From contig NZ_JAIXHL010000001.1 in the NCBI RefSeq assembly GCF_030145815.1, forward strand, positions 248,001 through 312,000: a DNA stretch of 64,000 nt. Direction: 5' to 3'. Source of the stretch: Sphingomonas sp. (GTDB lineage: Bacteria; Pseudomonadota; Alphaproteobacteria; Sphingomonadales; Sphingomonadaceae). The notes below the pieces were generated by a model that worked only from the letters and a program-made list of their open reading frames with translations, was not told where the DNA came from and did no database searches. Below are positions 52,190 through 62,118 of the stretch, piece after piece (positions within the stretch are counted from its first letter, which is position 1; each line of letters starts with the position of its first letter). The translations under genes were made by a program, and so were the position numbers.

Positions 52190-52273
52190 ATGTCTGACGT
52201 CATCTGGCTCGCCGTGCTCGGCGGCCTGTTCCTCGCGACGCTCGCCTATCTGCGCCTGTGTGACGAGGCCTGA
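52190..52273 (+). CDS. 27-residue membrane micropeptide preceding kdpF
   Basis: A short frame, MSDVIWLAVLGGLFLATLAY plus seven residues (RLCDEA-type basic/acidic end), forms one transmembrane helix. CGGAG lies 14 bases upstream, and the stop is one base before the kdpF ATG, so the two are translationally coupled. It is not KdpF, which follows. Too short for similarity arguments by eye; the tight spacing and hydrophobicity are the evidence. Confidence 0.6.
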   Translation: MSDVIWLAVLGGLFLATLAYLRLCDEA

Positions 52274-52274
52274 G

Positions 52275-52364
52275 ATGAGCCTTCACCTGACGCTCGCCGG
52301 CATCACCGCGCTTGCCCTGCTCATCTATCTCGCCGCCGTGCTCGTCCGGCCCGAGAAATTCTGA
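52275..52364 (+). CDS. kdpF: K(+)-transporting ATPase subunit F
   Basis: 29 residues forming a single transmembrane helix ([20 protein letters not shown]) ending RPEKF, the usual KdpF terminus (PEKF/PERF). KdpF stabilises the KdpFABC complex. It starts one base after the micropeptide stop, with GAGG upstream, and precedes kdpA by 13 bases. Confidence 0.92.
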   Translation: MSLHLTLAGITALALLIYLAAVLVRPEKF

Positions 52365-52377
52365 AAGCCCCGATTTT

Positions 52378-54081
52378 ATGACCGTTCAGGGATGGGGGTT
52401 GATCCTCCTCTTCGTCGCGCTGGTCGCGGCGCTCGCCAAGCCGATCGGGCTGTGGCTCTTCGCGCTCTATGAAGGGCGCCGCACGCCGTTGCACGCCGTG
52501 CTCGGGCCGGTCGAGCGTGGCTTCTACACGCTTGCCGGGATCGATCCGACCGTCGAGCAGAGCTGGCGCCGCTACGCGCTGCACATGCTGATCTTCAACC
52601 TCGCCTTGCTGCTGTTCACATATGCGGTGCTGCGCCTGCAGAGCGTGTTGCCGATGAACGCGCGCGGCCTCGCCGGGATGACCGCCGATGGCGCGTTCAA
52701 CACCGCGATCAGCTTCACAACCAACACCAACTGGCAATGGTATTCGGGTGAGGTGGCGCTGTCGAACCTCAGCCAGATGCTGGGGCTGACGATCCACAAC
52801 TTCCTGTCCGCCGCGACCGGCATCGCCATCGCCTTTGCGCTGTTCCGCGGCTTTGCGCGCCGGCAGGTGAGCGGGCTCGGCAATTTCTGGGCGGATGTGA
52901 CGCGGATCACGCTGTACCTGCTGCTGCCGCTGTGCATCGTCTATGCGCTGTTCCTGGTCGCCAATGGCGTGCCGCAGACCTTTGCCAGCCTGGTCGATGC
53001 GACGGGTCTTGAGGGGCTCAAGCAATCGATCGCGCTCGGCCCTGTCGCCTCGCAGGAGGCGATCAAGATGCTCGGCACCAATGGCGGCGGCTTCTTCAAC
53101 GCCAACAGCGCGCATCCGTTCGAGAATCCCAATGCGCTGACCAATCTGGTGCAGATGCTGTCGATCTTCGCCATCGGCGCTGGACTGACCTGGACCTTCG
53201 GCAAGGCGGTGGGCAACACGCGCCAGGGCTGGGCGATCCTCACCGCGATGCTGATCCTGTTCACGGTTGGGGCAGGCGTCACCTATTGGGCCGAGGCCGC
53301 CGGTAACCCGAACCTCCACGCGCTCGGCGTTGCGGGCGGCAATATGGAGGGCAAGGAAGTCCGCTTCGGCATCGCCGCGAGCGCGCTGTTCTCGGTCGTC
53401 ACCACTGCCGCGTCGTGCGGCGCGGTCAATGCGATGCATGACAGCTTCACCCCACTGGGCGGCATGATCCCGCTGTTCAACATGCAGTTGGGCGAAGTCG
53501 TGATCGGCGGCGTCGGTGCGGGCATCTATGGATTCCTGCTGTTCGCCATCCTCGCGGTGTTCGTCGCGGGCCTGATGGTCGGGCGCACGCCGGAATATGT
53601 CGGCAAGAAGATCGAGAGCCGGGAGGTCAAGCTGGCGGTACTCGCCATCGCGATCCTGCCGCTGTGCATCCTCGGCTTCACCGCGCTCGCCGCAGTGCTG
53701 CCCGATGGTCTGGCGGGGCCGCTCAACAAGGGGCCGCACGGCTTTTCGGAGATCCTCTACGCCTTCACCTCCGCGACCGGGAATAACGGCTCCGCCTTTG
53801 CCGGGATCACCTCGGGCACGCCCTTCTACAACGGGCTGCTGGGGGTCGCGATGTGGCTTGGCCGCTTCTTCGTGATCGTACCGGTGCTCGCCATCGCGGG
53901 CAGCCTCGCCGCCAAGAAATACACGCCGGAAACAGCGGGCTCGTTCCCGACCACCGGCGGCCTGTGGGTCGGCCTGCTCGTCGGAATCATCCTGATCCTC
54001 GGCGGCCTGACCTTCCTCCCCTCGCTCGCGCTTGGACCCATCGCCGATCAGTTCGCGATGGTCCACGGCCAGCTGTTCTGA
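52378..54081 (+). CDS. kdpA: K(+)-transporting ATPase subunit A
   Basis: 567 residues, a ten-helix superfamily-of-K-transporters protein containing the potassium-selective pore. Pore-loop motifs are visible: [60 protein letters not shown] and [23 protein letters not shown] 52378 is the family start ([20 protein letters not shown]). Works with KdpB, KdpC and KdpF in the inner membrane. Confidence 0.97.
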   Translation: MTVQGWGLILLFVALVAALAKPIGLWLFALYEGRRTPLHAVLGPVERGFYTLAGIDPTVEQSWRRYALHMLIFNLALLLFTYAVLRLQSVLPMNARGLAGMTADGAFNTAISFTTNTNWQWYSGEVALSNLSQMLGLTIHNFLSAATGIAIAFALFRGFARRQVSGLGNFWADVTRITLYLLLPLCIVYALFLVANGVPQTFASLVDATGLEGLKQSIALGPVASQEAIKMLGTNGGGFFNANSAHPFENPNALTNLVQMLSIFAIGAGLTWTFGKAVGNTRQGWAILTAMLILFTVGAGVTYWAEAAGNPNLHALGVAGGNMEGKEVRFGIAASALFSVVTTAASCGAVNAMHDSFTPLGGMIPLFNMQLGEVVIGGVGAGIYGFLLFAILAVFVAGLMVGRTPEYVGKKIESREVKLAVLAIAILPLCILGFTALAAVLPDGLAGPLNKGPHGFSEILYAFTSATGNNGSAFAGITSGTPFYNGLLGVAMWLGRFFVIVPVLAIAGSLAAKKYTPETAGSFPTTGGLWVGLLVGIILILGGLTFLPSLALGPIADQFAMVHGQLF

Positions 54082-54091
54082 GTGCCGAACG

Positions 54092-56119
54092 ATGACCACC
54101 AAATCCATGTTCACCGCTGACCTGATCGTTCCGGCGATCGGCGACGCGTTCAAGAAGCTCGATCCGCGCCAGCTGATCCGCAACCCGGTGATGTTCGTGA
54201 CCGCGTCGGTGGCGCTGCTGCTGACATTGCTGCTCGGTATCGGGGGCGAGGGCCTCGCCATCCCGTTCCAGATCCAGCTGATCGTGTGGCTGTGGCTGAC
54301 CGTGCTGTTCGGCACTTTTGCCGAGGCGCTGGCCGAGGGGCGGGGGCGGGCGCAGGCTGCGTCGCTGCGCGCGACCAAGGCCGAGCTTCAGGCCAAGCGC
54401 CTGATCGGTGTCGGTGACGCCTGGGGCCTGGTCGGCGCATCGTTGCTGGCCAAGGGCGAACTGGTGCTGGTCGAGACTGGCGACCTGATCCCCGCCGATG
54501 GCGAGGTGGTCGAGGGCGTCGCGTCGGTCAACGAAAGCGCGATTACAGGCGAAAGCGCGCCGGTGATCCGCGAGGCCGGCGGCGACCGCTCGGCCGTGAC
54601 GGCGGGCACGCGCGTCATCTCCGACCGGATCAAGGTGCGCGTGACGCAGGAGCCGGGACAGGGATTCCTCGACCGCATGATCGCGCTGGTCGAAGGTGCG
54701 GAGCGGCAAAAGACCCCGAACGAGGTTGCGCTGACCATCCTGCTCGTCGGCCTGACCATCATCTTCCTGATCGCGGTCGCGACGATCCCGGGCTTCGCCA
54801 GCTACGCGGGCGGCAGCATCCCGGTCGCGATCCTCGCCGCGCTGCTGATCACGCTGATCCCGACCACCATCGCGGCATTGCTGTCGGCGATCGGCATTGC
54901 CGGCATGGACCGGCTGGTGCGGTTTAATGTCCTCGCCAAGTCGGGCCGCGCGGTCGAGGCTGCGGGTGACATCGACGTCCTGCTGCTGGACAAGACCGGC
55001 ACTATCACGATCGGCGACCGTCAGGCGAGCGAGTTCCGCCCGCTGTCCGGCATCGCGGTCGAGGATCTCGCCCGCGCTGCTCTGCTCGCCAGCCTGGCCG
55101 ACGAGACGCCCGAGGGCCGCTCGGTCGTGGTGCTGGCGCGTGAGAAGTTCGGCGTGTCGGTCCCCAGCCTGCCCGCCGAGGCCGAGGTGATCGCCTTCAC
55201 CGCCCAGACCCGCATTTCGGGCGTCAAGATCGCCGAAGGGCTGATCCAGAAGGGCGCGGTGGATTCGGTGCTGCGCGCCAATCCCGGGCTCGGCGACACG
55301 CCTGCTGCGGCTGAACTGCGCCGTGCGACTGACGAGATCGCCCGCGCCGGCATGACCCCGCTTGCGGTAGCCAAGGACGGCAAGCTGCTCGGCGCGGTCG
55401 CGCTCAAGGACGTGATCAAGGCCGGGGTGCGCGAACGCTTCGCCGAATTGCGCCGCATGGGCATCCGCACGGTGATGATCACCGGCGACAACCCGCTCAC
55501 CGCTGCCGCAATCGCCGCCGAAGCCGGGGTCGACGACTTCCTCGCCGAGGCGACGCCTGAGGACAAGCTGGCGCTGATCCGCAAGGAACAGGCGGGCGGC
55601 AAGCTGGTCGCGATGTGCGGCGACGGCACCAACGACGCGCCCGCACTCGCTCAGAGCGATGTCGGCGTGGCGATGAACACCGGCACCCAGGCCGCGCGCG
55701 AGGCGGGCAATATGGTCGACCTCGACAGCGATCCGACCAAGCTGATCGAGATCGTGGGCCTGGGCAAACAGCTGCTGATGACACGTGGCGCGCTCACCAC
55801 CTTCTCGGTGGCCAATGACGTCGCGAAATATTTCGCGATCATCCCGGCGATGTTCGTTGCGCTGTATCCGGGGCTTGGCGTGCTCAACGTGATGGGGCTG
55901 GGGTCGCCCGAAAGCGCGATCCTGTCGGCGATCATCTTCAACGCGCTGATCATCCCGTGCCTTGTCCCGCTGGCGCTGAAGGGCGTTGCGTACAAGCCGA
56001 TGGCCGCCGGTCCGCTGCTTGCCCGCAACCTCGCCGTCTATGGCCTGGGCGGCCTGGTCGCGCCGTTCATCGGCATCAAGCTCATCGACCTGGCCGTCAC
56101 CGGCCTCAACCTCGCCTGA
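54092..56119 (+). CDS. kdpB: K(+)-transporting ATPase subunit B (P-type ATPase)
   Basis: 675 residues. The catalytic subunit drives K+ uptake by ATP hydrolysis. Actuator motif TGESAPVI (152-159), phosphorylation motif DKTGTIT (Asp300), and hinge [17 protein letters not shown] are complete; membrane motif [20 protein letters not shown] holds the conserved IPTTI. ATG 54092 is used rather than the upstream in-frame extension in kdpA. It lies ten bases after kdpA. Confidence 0.98.
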   Translation: MTTKSMFTADLIVPAIGDAFKKLDPRQLIRNPVMFVTASVALLLTLLLGIGGEGLAIPFQIQLIVWLWLTVLFGTFAEALAEGRGRAQAASLRATKAELQAKRLIGVGDAWGLVGASLLAKGELVLVETGDLIPADGEVVEGVASVNESAITGESAPVIREAGGDRSAVTAGTRVISDRIKVRVTQEPGQGFLDRMIALVEGAERQKTPNEVALTILLVGLTIIFLIAVATIPGFASYAGGSIPVAILAALLITLIPTTIAALLSAIGIAGMDRLVRFNVLAKSGRAVEAAGDIDVLLLDKTGTITIGDRQASEFRPLSGIAVEDLARAALLASLADETPEGRSVVVLAREKFGVSVPSLPAEAEVIAFTAQTRISGVKIAEGLIQKGAVDSVLRANPGLGDTPAAAELRRATDEIARAGMTPLAVAKDGKLLGAVALKDVIKAGVRERFAELRRMGIRTVMITGDNPLTAAAIAAEAGVDDFLAEATPEDKLALIRKEQAGGKLVAMCGDGTNDAPALAQSDVGVAMNTGTQAAREAGNMVDLDSDPTKLIEIVGLGKQLLMTRGALTTFSVANDVAKYFAIIPAMFVALYPGLGVLNVMGLGSPESAILSAIIFNALIIPCLVPLALKGVAYKPMAAGPLLARNLAVYGLGGLVAPFIGIKLIDLAVTGLNLA

Positions 56120-56130
56120 GGATTCCTCCA

Positions 56131-56730
56131 ATGCTCACCGACCTCAAAACCGCATTGCGCCCTGCTCTCGTGCTGACCGCCTTGTTCGCCTTGCTGCTGG
56201 GCCTCGTCTATCCCGCGCTGATCACCGGCGTCGCACAATTGCTCTTCCCGCATCAGGCCAATGGCAGCCTGATCCGCGAGGGGGACAAGGTCATCGGCTC
56301 CGAACTGCTCGGCCAGAAATTCACCGGCGACCGTTACTTCCACGGCCGCCCCTCGGCCGCTGGCGCCGAAGGCTATGATGCAGCTGCATCGGCCGGGTCG
56401 AATCTTGGCCCGACATCGCAGGCGTTGGTCGATCGCGTGGAGGCCGATGCCGATGCCAACCGCACTTCACCAGGACAATCGGTCCCCGCCGATCTGGTGA
56501 CTGCCTCCGCTTCGGGGCTCGACCCCCATATCAGCCCCGAAGCGGCTTTGTCTCAAGTCGATCGCGTTGCCGCTGCGCGCGGCCTGAAGCGGGGCACCGT
56601 CGAGTCGCTGGTCCGTCGCCAAATCCAGACGCCGCTGTTCGGCTTCCTCGGAGAAGACCGGGTCAATGTTCTGACGCTCAACCGCGCGCTCGACGCACTC
56701 CCCCGCGCAACCGCGCTCGACCGGCGATAG
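56131..56730 (+). CDS. kdpC: K(+)-transporting ATPase subunit C
   Basis: 199 residues: one N-terminal transmembrane helix (LVLTALFALLLGLVYPALIT) and a periplasmic domain with GQKFTGDRYFHGRPSAAG and SASGLDPHISPEAALSQVDR, the canonical KdpC segments. It assists ATP binding and assembly of the pump. Starts 11 bases after kdpB and is followed by kdpE in 22 bases. Confidence 0.97.
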   Translation: MLTDLKTALRPALVLTALFALLLGLVYPALITGVAQLLFPHQANGSLIREGDKVIGSELLGQKFTGDRYFHGRPSAAGAEGYDAAASAGSNLGPTSQALVDRVEADADANRTSPGQSVPADLVTASASGLDPHISPEAALSQVDRVAAARGLKRGTVESLVRRQIQTPLFGFLGEDRVNVLTLNRALDALPRATALDRR

Positions 56731-56752
56731 CGCCTGCTCTAAGCGGGAGCGC

Positions 56753-57448
56753 ATGGCGTTGCCGACCAAGCTTCTGATCATCGAGGACGATGTCCATATC
56801 CGCCGCCTGCTCCGCGCCGCGATCCAGCGCGCGGGGCATATGGCGGTCGAAGCAGCGACCGCGCGAGAAGGGCTGTCGCTGCTGGACATCGAAAAGCCGG
56901 ATGCAGTGCTGCTCGACCTCGGCCTGCCGGACCGCGACGGGATCGAACTGATCCAGCCGATCAAGGCACGCTCGACCGCGACGCTGCTGGTGGTGTCGGC
57001 CCGAGAGGATGTGGCGGAAAAGGTCGCCGCGCTCGATCTGGGCGCCGATGACTATCTGACCAAGCCGTTCGATACCGAAGAGCTGCTCGCCCGCATCCGC
57101 ACCGCGTTGCGCCACCGGCTGTCGGGCACGACGGATCATTTGCCTGTGCAGCTTGGGGATGTCGAAATCGACCTGACCCATCGCCGCGTCCGGCGGGCCG
57201 GCACGGAAGTCCATCTGTCGCCAAAGGAATATGAGGTGCTGGCCGAGCTGGCACGGAAGCCCGACCGGGTGATCAGCCACGCCCAGCTCTTGCGCACCGT
57301 CTGGGGGCCGGCGCACGCGCAACGGGTCGATTATCTGCGGATCGTCGTCCGCAATCTGCGGCAGAAGCTGGAAGCGGACCCCGCGCGCCCTGCGCTTATC
57401 CAGAACGAGCCAGGCGTCGGTTACCGATTGAAGGCGACGCGAGACTGA
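56753..57448 (+). CDS. kdpE: Two-component response regulator KdpE
   Basis: 231 residues of the OmpR class. The receiver has the acidic pair (IIEDDVHIRRL), phospho-acceptor Asp55 (VLLDLGLPDRDG) and Lys in YLTKPFDTEELLARI; the winged-helix domain runs from VEIDLTHRRVRRAG to NEPGVGYRLKA. Here it is co-transcribed with kdpFABC, whereas its kinase gene kdpD is divergent about 4.7 kb away. A strong terminator follows. Confidence 0.95.
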   Translation: MALPTKLLIIEDDVHIRRLLRAAIQRAGHMAVEAATAREGLSLLDIEKPDAVLLDLGLPDRDGIELIQPIKARSTATLLVVSAREDVAEKVAALDLGADDYLTKPFDTEELLARIRTALRHRLSGTTDHLPVQLGDVEIDLTHRRVRRAGTEVHLSPKEYEVLAELARKPDRVISHAQLLRTVWGPAHAQRVDYLRIVVRNLRQKLEADPARPALIQNEPGVGYRLKATRD

Positions 57449-57485
57449 TGATCCGCCCGACAGCAGCCCGTTGCGCGCGGCGCGA

Positions 57486-57517
57486 CCGGACCTGTGTTGG
57501 GCACAGGTCCGGTTGCT
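57486..57517. terminator. Terminator between kdpE and the convergent S46 peptidase gene
   Basis: CCGGACCTGTG (57486-57496) pairs perfectly with CACAGGTCCGG (57502-57512) across TTGGG. An 11-bp stem is flanked by GC-rich sequence with a weak T-tail, placed between two convergent genes. Confidence 0.7.
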
Positions 57518-57524
57518 GACCGGC

Positions 57525-59651
57525 TTACTTCACTTTCATCTCATCCAGCAGGCGCTGGGCGCCATCGACCTTGGCCATGGTCCAGAAGATGTAGCGGCTG
57601 TCGACATGGATCGACCGGGTGATCGACGGGTCGAACCACCAGTCGGAGATGATCCCCTCGATCGTGCCGTCGAACACCAGGCCGACAAACTCGCCGCGCG
57701 CGTTGAGCGTCGAAGAGCCCGAGTTGCCGTTGGTGATGTCGACCGTGCCGAGATAATTGACCGGCAGCGTACCCAGCTCCGGCGCGGTATAGGCGCCGTA
57801 ATCCTTGGCCTTGATCAGGTCGATCGTCTTTTGCGGCGCGTTGAACGGTTCCTTGCCGGTCTGCTTCTCGACGATCCCCTCGCCGGTGGTGAACGCGGTC
57901 CAGGCCATGCCGTCGCGCTTCTTGGCCTTCACCGTGCCATAGCTGAAGCGCAGCGAGCTGTTGGCGTCGGGATAGAGCGTCCGCCCCTGTGACGCGGCAT
58001 AGCCCATGCGGGCATCCATGTAGGTCGAGCGCGCCGCCTGAAGATTGCCGGCGCGGGCGTTGGTCGCGGCTTCGCGCGCCTCCAGGTCGGGATAGGCGGC
58101 AATGGCCAGCTGAACGAACGGGTCGGTCGATGCCTTGAGCGCGTCGGCCGTCATGTCGAGCAACGCGATCCGGTTGGCGGTCGTGCCGAGCTTCGTATCG
58201 CGATACAGCGCGTCCATGCCGATCTTGTCGAGCGCGGCATCGAATCCCGCGTTGCGCGATGCGGCGGGCAGCTGGCGATATTCGGCAACCGCCTTTTCGA
58301 ACAAGGCGCGATCGACTGCGGGGTCGAAGCGCCGCTCGATCTGGGTCAGCGCCTCCTGGAGTGCGCGGCGGTCGCGGTCCTGGAAGCCCGATTTGCGCTG
58401 CGCATCGGGCTTGGCGCGCTCGAGCGACCAGCGATAGGCGCGCATCGCTGCGGCATAGAGCTGGCCGCGATCGAGCAACCCGCGGCGGAGCGTTTCGAGC
58501 GCGGCGGCATTCGCGTCTGCGGCCTGGGTATCGAGCGCGGTAAGGCCGGCGCTCCAGCGTTCGCGACGGGTAGCGTCGGCGGCGACCCATGCGCGGAACG
58601 CCTGCTCGTCGCTTTCCTTGCGCTCGATCAAGCGGATCGCGTCCGCTCCGGCGAGTTGGCCGAGGATCTTCTTCTTGTAGTTATCCGTGCCCTTGAGGAT
58701 CGAGGCATAACGGATCGCCAGGTCGGGCGAGGACGCCGTGGCGGCGTTGATCGCGTCGGAATAGTCGGACAGCAGCCGCTGCTGCAGCGGATAGAGCTTT
58801 TCGAAGTAGAAGCGCGTTTCCGCCCCGGTGCGGTGGCGTTCGGTGGTGCCGGGGAAGCCCGCCACCATGATGAAATCGCCCTCCTTCAACCCCTGCTTGG
58901 CGATCGGCAGCCATGCCTTGGGCTTGAACGGGACATTGTCCTTCGAATAGGGCGCGGACGAGCCGTCGGGCGCGACATAGGCGCGGTAGAAGCCGAAATC
59001 GCCGGTGTGGCGCGGCCATTGCCAGTTATCGATCTCGCCGCCGAAATTGCCGACGCCGCCAGCGGGCGCGTAGACGAGGCGAATGTCCTGAATCTCCAGC
59101 TGCTGCTGCAGGAAATATTGCTTGCCGCCGAAATAGGCGCGCACGTCGCAGCGGCGGTTGGCCTGTTTCTCGCACGTGGCAATCAGCGCCTTGCGGTTGG
59201 TTTCGATCCGGCCGTTGCGCGCTTCGCCCGACAGCTTGGTCGCGCCGCGCAGCATGGCGGCGGTCACGTCGCGCAGATCCTCGATCACATAGACGCGGCT
59301 GCCGGGGGCGGCGGGGAGTTCGTCGCCGAACGAGCGGGCGAGAAAGCCGTCGCGCAGATAATTATGCTCGGGCGAGCTGTTATACTGGATCGAGCCATAG
59401 ACGCAGTGATGGTTGGTCGCGATCAGCCCCTGATCGCTCAGGAACGCCGCCGAACAGCCGCCGAGCGAGACGATCGCGTTGAGCGGCGCGCGGTTGAGGT
59501 CGCCGAGCGTCTTGGGATCCAGCTCAAGGCCGGCCGCGCGCATCTTGTCGCCGATCGCCTCGGTCTGGCTGGGAAGCCACATCCCCTCGTCAGCGGCGAC
59601 CGGGCCGGCGAGCAGGATGAGCGGAGCAAGCAACAGGAAGCGATGGCGCAC
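57525..59651 (-). CDS. S46 family dipeptidyl-peptidase (DPP7/DPP11 type)
   Basis: 708 residues, normal S46 length, with signal peptide (cleavage VAAD near residue 20). DEGMWLPSQ begins the mature enzyme. Catalytic triad regions: IATNHHCVYGSIQYNSS with the His, FGGEIDNWQWPRHTGDFGFY with the Asp, and DITNGNSGSSTLNARGEFVG with the Ser. It releases dipeptides from peptide N-termini in the periplasm. The start is GTG 59651: GAGGG lies seven bases upstream and the longer frame adds an unlikely N-terminus. Confidence 0.95.
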   Translation of the reverse strand: MRHRFLLLAPLILLAGPVAADEGMWLPSQTEAIGDKMRAAGLELDPKTLGDLNRAPLNAIVSLGGCSAAFLSDQGLIATNHHCVYGSIQYNSSPEHNYLRDGFLARSFGDELPAAPGSRVYVIEDLRDVTAAMLRGATKLSGEARNGRIETNRKALIATCEKQANRRCDVRAYFGGKQYFLQQQLEIQDIRLVYAPAGGVGNFGGEIDNWQWPRHTGDFGFYRAYVAPDGSSAPYSKDNVPFKPKAWLPIAKQGLKEGDFIMVAGFPGTTERHRTGAETRFYFEKLYPLQQRLLSDYSDAINAATASSPDLAIRYASILKGTDNYKKKILGQLAGADAIRLIERKESDEQAFRAWVAADATRRERWSAGLTALDTQAADANAAALETLRRGLLDRGQLYAAAMRAYRWSLERAKPDAQRKSGFQDRDRRALQEALTQIERRFDPAVDRALFEKAVAEYRQLPAASRNAGFDAALDKIGMDALYRDTKLGTTANRIALLDMTADALKASTDPFVQLAIAAYPDLEAREAATNARAGNLQAARSTYMDARMGYAASQGRTLYPDANSSLRFSYGTVKAKKRDGMAWTAFTTGEGIVEKQTGKEPFNAPQKTIDLIKAKDYGAYTAPELGTLPVNYLGTVDITNGNSGSSTLNARGEFVGLVFDGTIEGIISDWWFDPSITRSIHVDSRYIFWTMAKVDGAQRLLDEMKVK

Positions 59652-59729
59652 GGTTGAACCCTCAATGATATAATGTAACCGCATAGCGGTAGCCCGCTGT
59701 ACCGATCGTTGCAAGCGTTACGGTCGCGG

Positions 59730-60980
59730 TCAGCGCGGATCGTTCGCGTCGGTGGGCGGGGCGCCGGTCATCGCGCGGGCGGTGGCCTCGACCCCTTCCA
59801 TCACGCGCAGCACATTATTCTGCGACAGCTTGGCGAGGTTCGCGTCGCTCCAGCCGCGCCGGGCGAGTTCGGCGAACAGCAGCGGATAGCTGTCGACGCC
59901 CTTCATCCCCTCGGGGCCGGTGCCGCTGATCCCGTCATAATCCGCGCCCAGCCCGACATGGTCGTAACCGGCAACCTTTGCGATATGCTCGACATGGTCG
60001 GCCACCGTGCGAACATCGACGCGCGGTTGCGGGTTGGCGCGTTCCCAGGCGACCAAGGCGGGGGTCGAGCGCTGGCCGGAGGGCGCAGAAGGAAGGCCAA
60101 TTTCCTTCGCGAACGCGATCCGTCGATTGTCCCAATCATTCCATTCCGTCGATAGAAAGGCGGGGTAGAAATTGACCATCACCACCCCGCCATTCTGTGC
60201 GATCCGGCGCAGCAGCGGATCGGGGATGTTGCGCGGTCGATCGGCAACCGCCCGCGCGGACGAATGGGAAGCGATCACCGGCGCCTTGGTAACATCAAGC
60301 ACCGCAGCCATGGTCGCGTCCGATACATGGCTGATGTCGACGATCATCCCGATCCGGTTCATCTCGCCGATCACCTGACGCCCGAACGGCGATAACCCGC
60401 CCGATCGTGGCGCATCGGTGGCGGCATCGGCCCAGGTCAGGCTCTTGCCGTGGGTCAGCGTCATGTAGAGCACGCCGAGCTCGCGGAACTGGCGCAGCAC
60501 CGAGAGGCGACCGCCGAACTGGTGACCGCCCTCAATCCCCATCAGCGACGCGATCTTGCCCTCGCCTCGCGCCTCGCGGACATCGGCGGCGGTCTGCGCC
60601 ATCGCGAAGGTTTTGGGATGCGCGCGCACGAAGCGCTGGACGATGTCGATCTGGTCGAGCGTCGCCTGAACTGCTTCAGGCCCGGTTTCGTCCGCCGGGA
60701 TGTAGAGCGACCAGAATTGGCCCCCGACATGCCCCTTGCGCAAGCGCGGGATGTCGGTCTGGAGCGGTTTGTCGAGCTTCGCGGTGTCGCGGGTGAGGTC
60801 CACCGCCTCGACCGCGCCGTCATAGGATTTGCGCAATTCCCAGGCGAGGTCATTGTGTCCGTCGATCACCGGCGCTTCGCGAAGCACACGCTCGACGCGC
60901 GCCTGTGTCGCGGCATCGGGAACGGTGGGAGCGGACTGGGCCGCAGCCAGCAGCAGGGGAGCAAGGGTAAGCGCGATCAT
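59730..60980 (-). CDS. M19 family membrane-type dipeptidase
   Basis: 416 residues with signal peptide. The renal-dipeptidase fold shows the di-zinc motif VIDGHNDLAWELR, GIEGGHQFGGRLSVLRQF with the bridging Glu, MIVDISHVSDATMAAVLDV, VIASHSSARAVADRPRNIPD and the final GLGADYDGISGTGPEGM. It cleaves dipeptides, including those the neighbouring S46 peptidase would release, so the two adjacent genes look like a peptide-utilisation pair. ATG 60980 is clear. Confidence 0.95.
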   Translation of the reverse strand: MIALTLAPLLLAAAQSAPTVPDAATQARVERVLREAPVIDGHNDLAWELRKSYDGAVEAVDLTRDTAKLDKPLQTDIPRLRKGHVGGQFWSLYIPADETGPEAVQATLDQIDIVQRFVRAHPKTFAMAQTAADVREARGEGKIASLMGIEGGHQFGGRLSVLRQFRELGVLYMTLTHGKSLTWADAATDAPRSGGLSPFGRQVIGEMNRIGMIVDISHVSDATMAAVLDVTKAPVIASHSSARAVADRPRNIPDPLLRRIAQNGGVVMVNFYPAFLSTEWNDWDNRRIAFAKEIGLPSAPSGQRSTPALVAWERANPQPRVDVRTVADHVEHIAKVAGYDHVGLGADYDGISGTGPEGMKGVDSYPLLFAELARRGWSDANLAKLSQNNVLRVMEGVEATARAMTGAPPTDANDPR

Positions 60981-61096
60981 GCCGCCAGCCTAATGCGATC
61001 CGCTTTGGATGAAAGCAGGCAGCTCACACCATCGGGGGGTTCTGCAGCCGGGTGACCGAATTTCAGCGTCATTGACTCAACTCCTGATGGGCGCAC

Positions 61097-61137
61097 TTGC
61101 AACGCCGTAGGGGATGGAGGATATGATGTATTGTATC
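61097..61137 (+). promoter_or_regulatory. Promoter with overlapping Zur-like palindrome
   Basis: The 18-bp GATATGATGTATTGTATC (61120-61137) matches its own reverse complement at 12 of 18 positions and the form GATATGTTATAACATATC at 13 of 18, a Zur-box-like pattern recalled from memory. TATGAT inside it is a good -10 box, with TTGCAA (61097-61102) as a -35 at 19 bases. It lies 17 bases before the ATG of the first gene of the ABC operon. Zinc regulation is inferred. Confidence 0.5.
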
Positions 61138-61154
61138 TCATCGGAGACTCGCTC

Positions 61155-61442
61155 ATGCGCAAGTTCATTCTGCTCGCCGGATCGGCGCTCACTGTCACTG
61201 CGGCACCGGCACTGGCGTGCGATCTCGAACTGCTCGGCGGCCCGCAGCGGTTCAATGCCTTTGCTGCCTATGCCAGTCATTCGGTTCCGGCTGCCCCCTA
61301 TGAATACCAGCCCGAGGTCAACAGCCCCGTCGCATCGGAACCGGAGCCGGAAGCGGTTGCCGAATCCCCCGAGACATCCGCTGATCAGAGCGCCGATGAT
61401 GACCGCGGCGCCGCGCAGCAGCCGTCCGTGACCCTGCCGTAA
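61155..61442 (+). CDS. Small exported acidic protein heading the ABC operon
   Basis: 95 residues. GGAG lies nine bases before ATG 61155. A signal peptide (MRKFILLAGSALTVTAAPAL) ends at ALA, the mature start is CDLELLGG, and then a disordered Glu/Pro-rich tail (SPVASEPEPEAVAESPETSA). A mature N-terminal Cys suggests a lipoprotein although the lipobox (ALAC) is minimal. It could be a periplasmic partner of the transporter; no family recognised. Confidence 0.7.
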   Translation: MRKFILLAGSALTVTAAPALACDLELLGGPQRFNAFAAYASHSVPAAPYEYQPEVNSPVASEPEPEAVAESPETSADQSADDDRGAAQQPSVTLP

Positions 61443-61461
61443 ACCGCGCACGGATCAGTCG

Positions 61462-62118
61462 ATGCCTCATTTGCTGGAAATCAGCGGCCTGACCTTCCGC
61501 TATGGTGGTCAGGCTGTGCACGATCGTTTCGACCTGATCCAAGATGCGGGCGCGCACCGCGTGCTGCTCGGGCCATCGGGTTCGGGCAAGACGACGCTGA
61601 TCCACCTGATCGCCGGGCTGCTGACCCCGCAGGAGGGCACGGTCGCGATCGATGGCGAGACCATCACCAACCTGCCACCCGCGCGCCGCGACGATTTGCG
61701 CCGCCGCAAGATCGGAGTGGTGTTCCAGACGCTGCGCCTGGTCGCGGCGCTCGACGTGACCGCCAATCTGCTGCTCGCCCAGCGTCTCGCCGGGCAGCGG
61801 CAGGATCGCGCCGAGGTCAAGGCGCTGCTCGACGAACTCGGCCTGTCGCACCGTGCGCATGCCCGGCCACGCGAGCTGAGCCAGGGCGAGGCGCAGCGCG
61901 CGGCGATCGCGCGCGGGCTCGTGGCGCGGCCCCGGCTGTTGATCGCCGACGAGCCGACCTCCGCGCTCGACGATCGCAACGCCGAACGGGTCGCGCGCCT
62001 GCTCATCGACACCGCAAACGCCCATGGCTCGACTTTGCTGGTTGCGACCCATGACGCGCGGATCAAGGCGTTCATTCCAGATGCGGTGACCCTGGCACCG
62101 GTGCGTGAGGCGGCGTGA
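61462..62118 (+). CDS. ABC transporter ATP-binding protein (MacB/LolD-like)
   Basis: 218 residues. Walker A GPSGSGKTT (37-45), Q-loop near VVFQTLRLVAALDV, signature LSQGEAQRAAIARGL, Walker B LLIADEPTSALDD and the H-loop VATHDARI are all present. The closest class is that pairing with FtsX/MacB-type permeases, which move or signal through substrates at the outer leaflet rather than import. Its stop overlaps the permease ATG (TGATG). Confidence 0.95.
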   Translation: MPHLLEISGLTFRYGGQAVHDRFDLIQDAGAHRVLLGPSGSGKTTLIHLIAGLLTPQEGTVAIDGETITNLPPARRDDLRRRKIGVVFQTLRLVAALDVTANLLLAQRLAGQRQDRAEVKALLDELGLSHRAHARPRELSQGEAQRAAIARGLVARPRLLIADEPTSALDDRNAERVARLLIDTANAHGSTLLVATHDARIKAFIPDAVTLAPVREAA

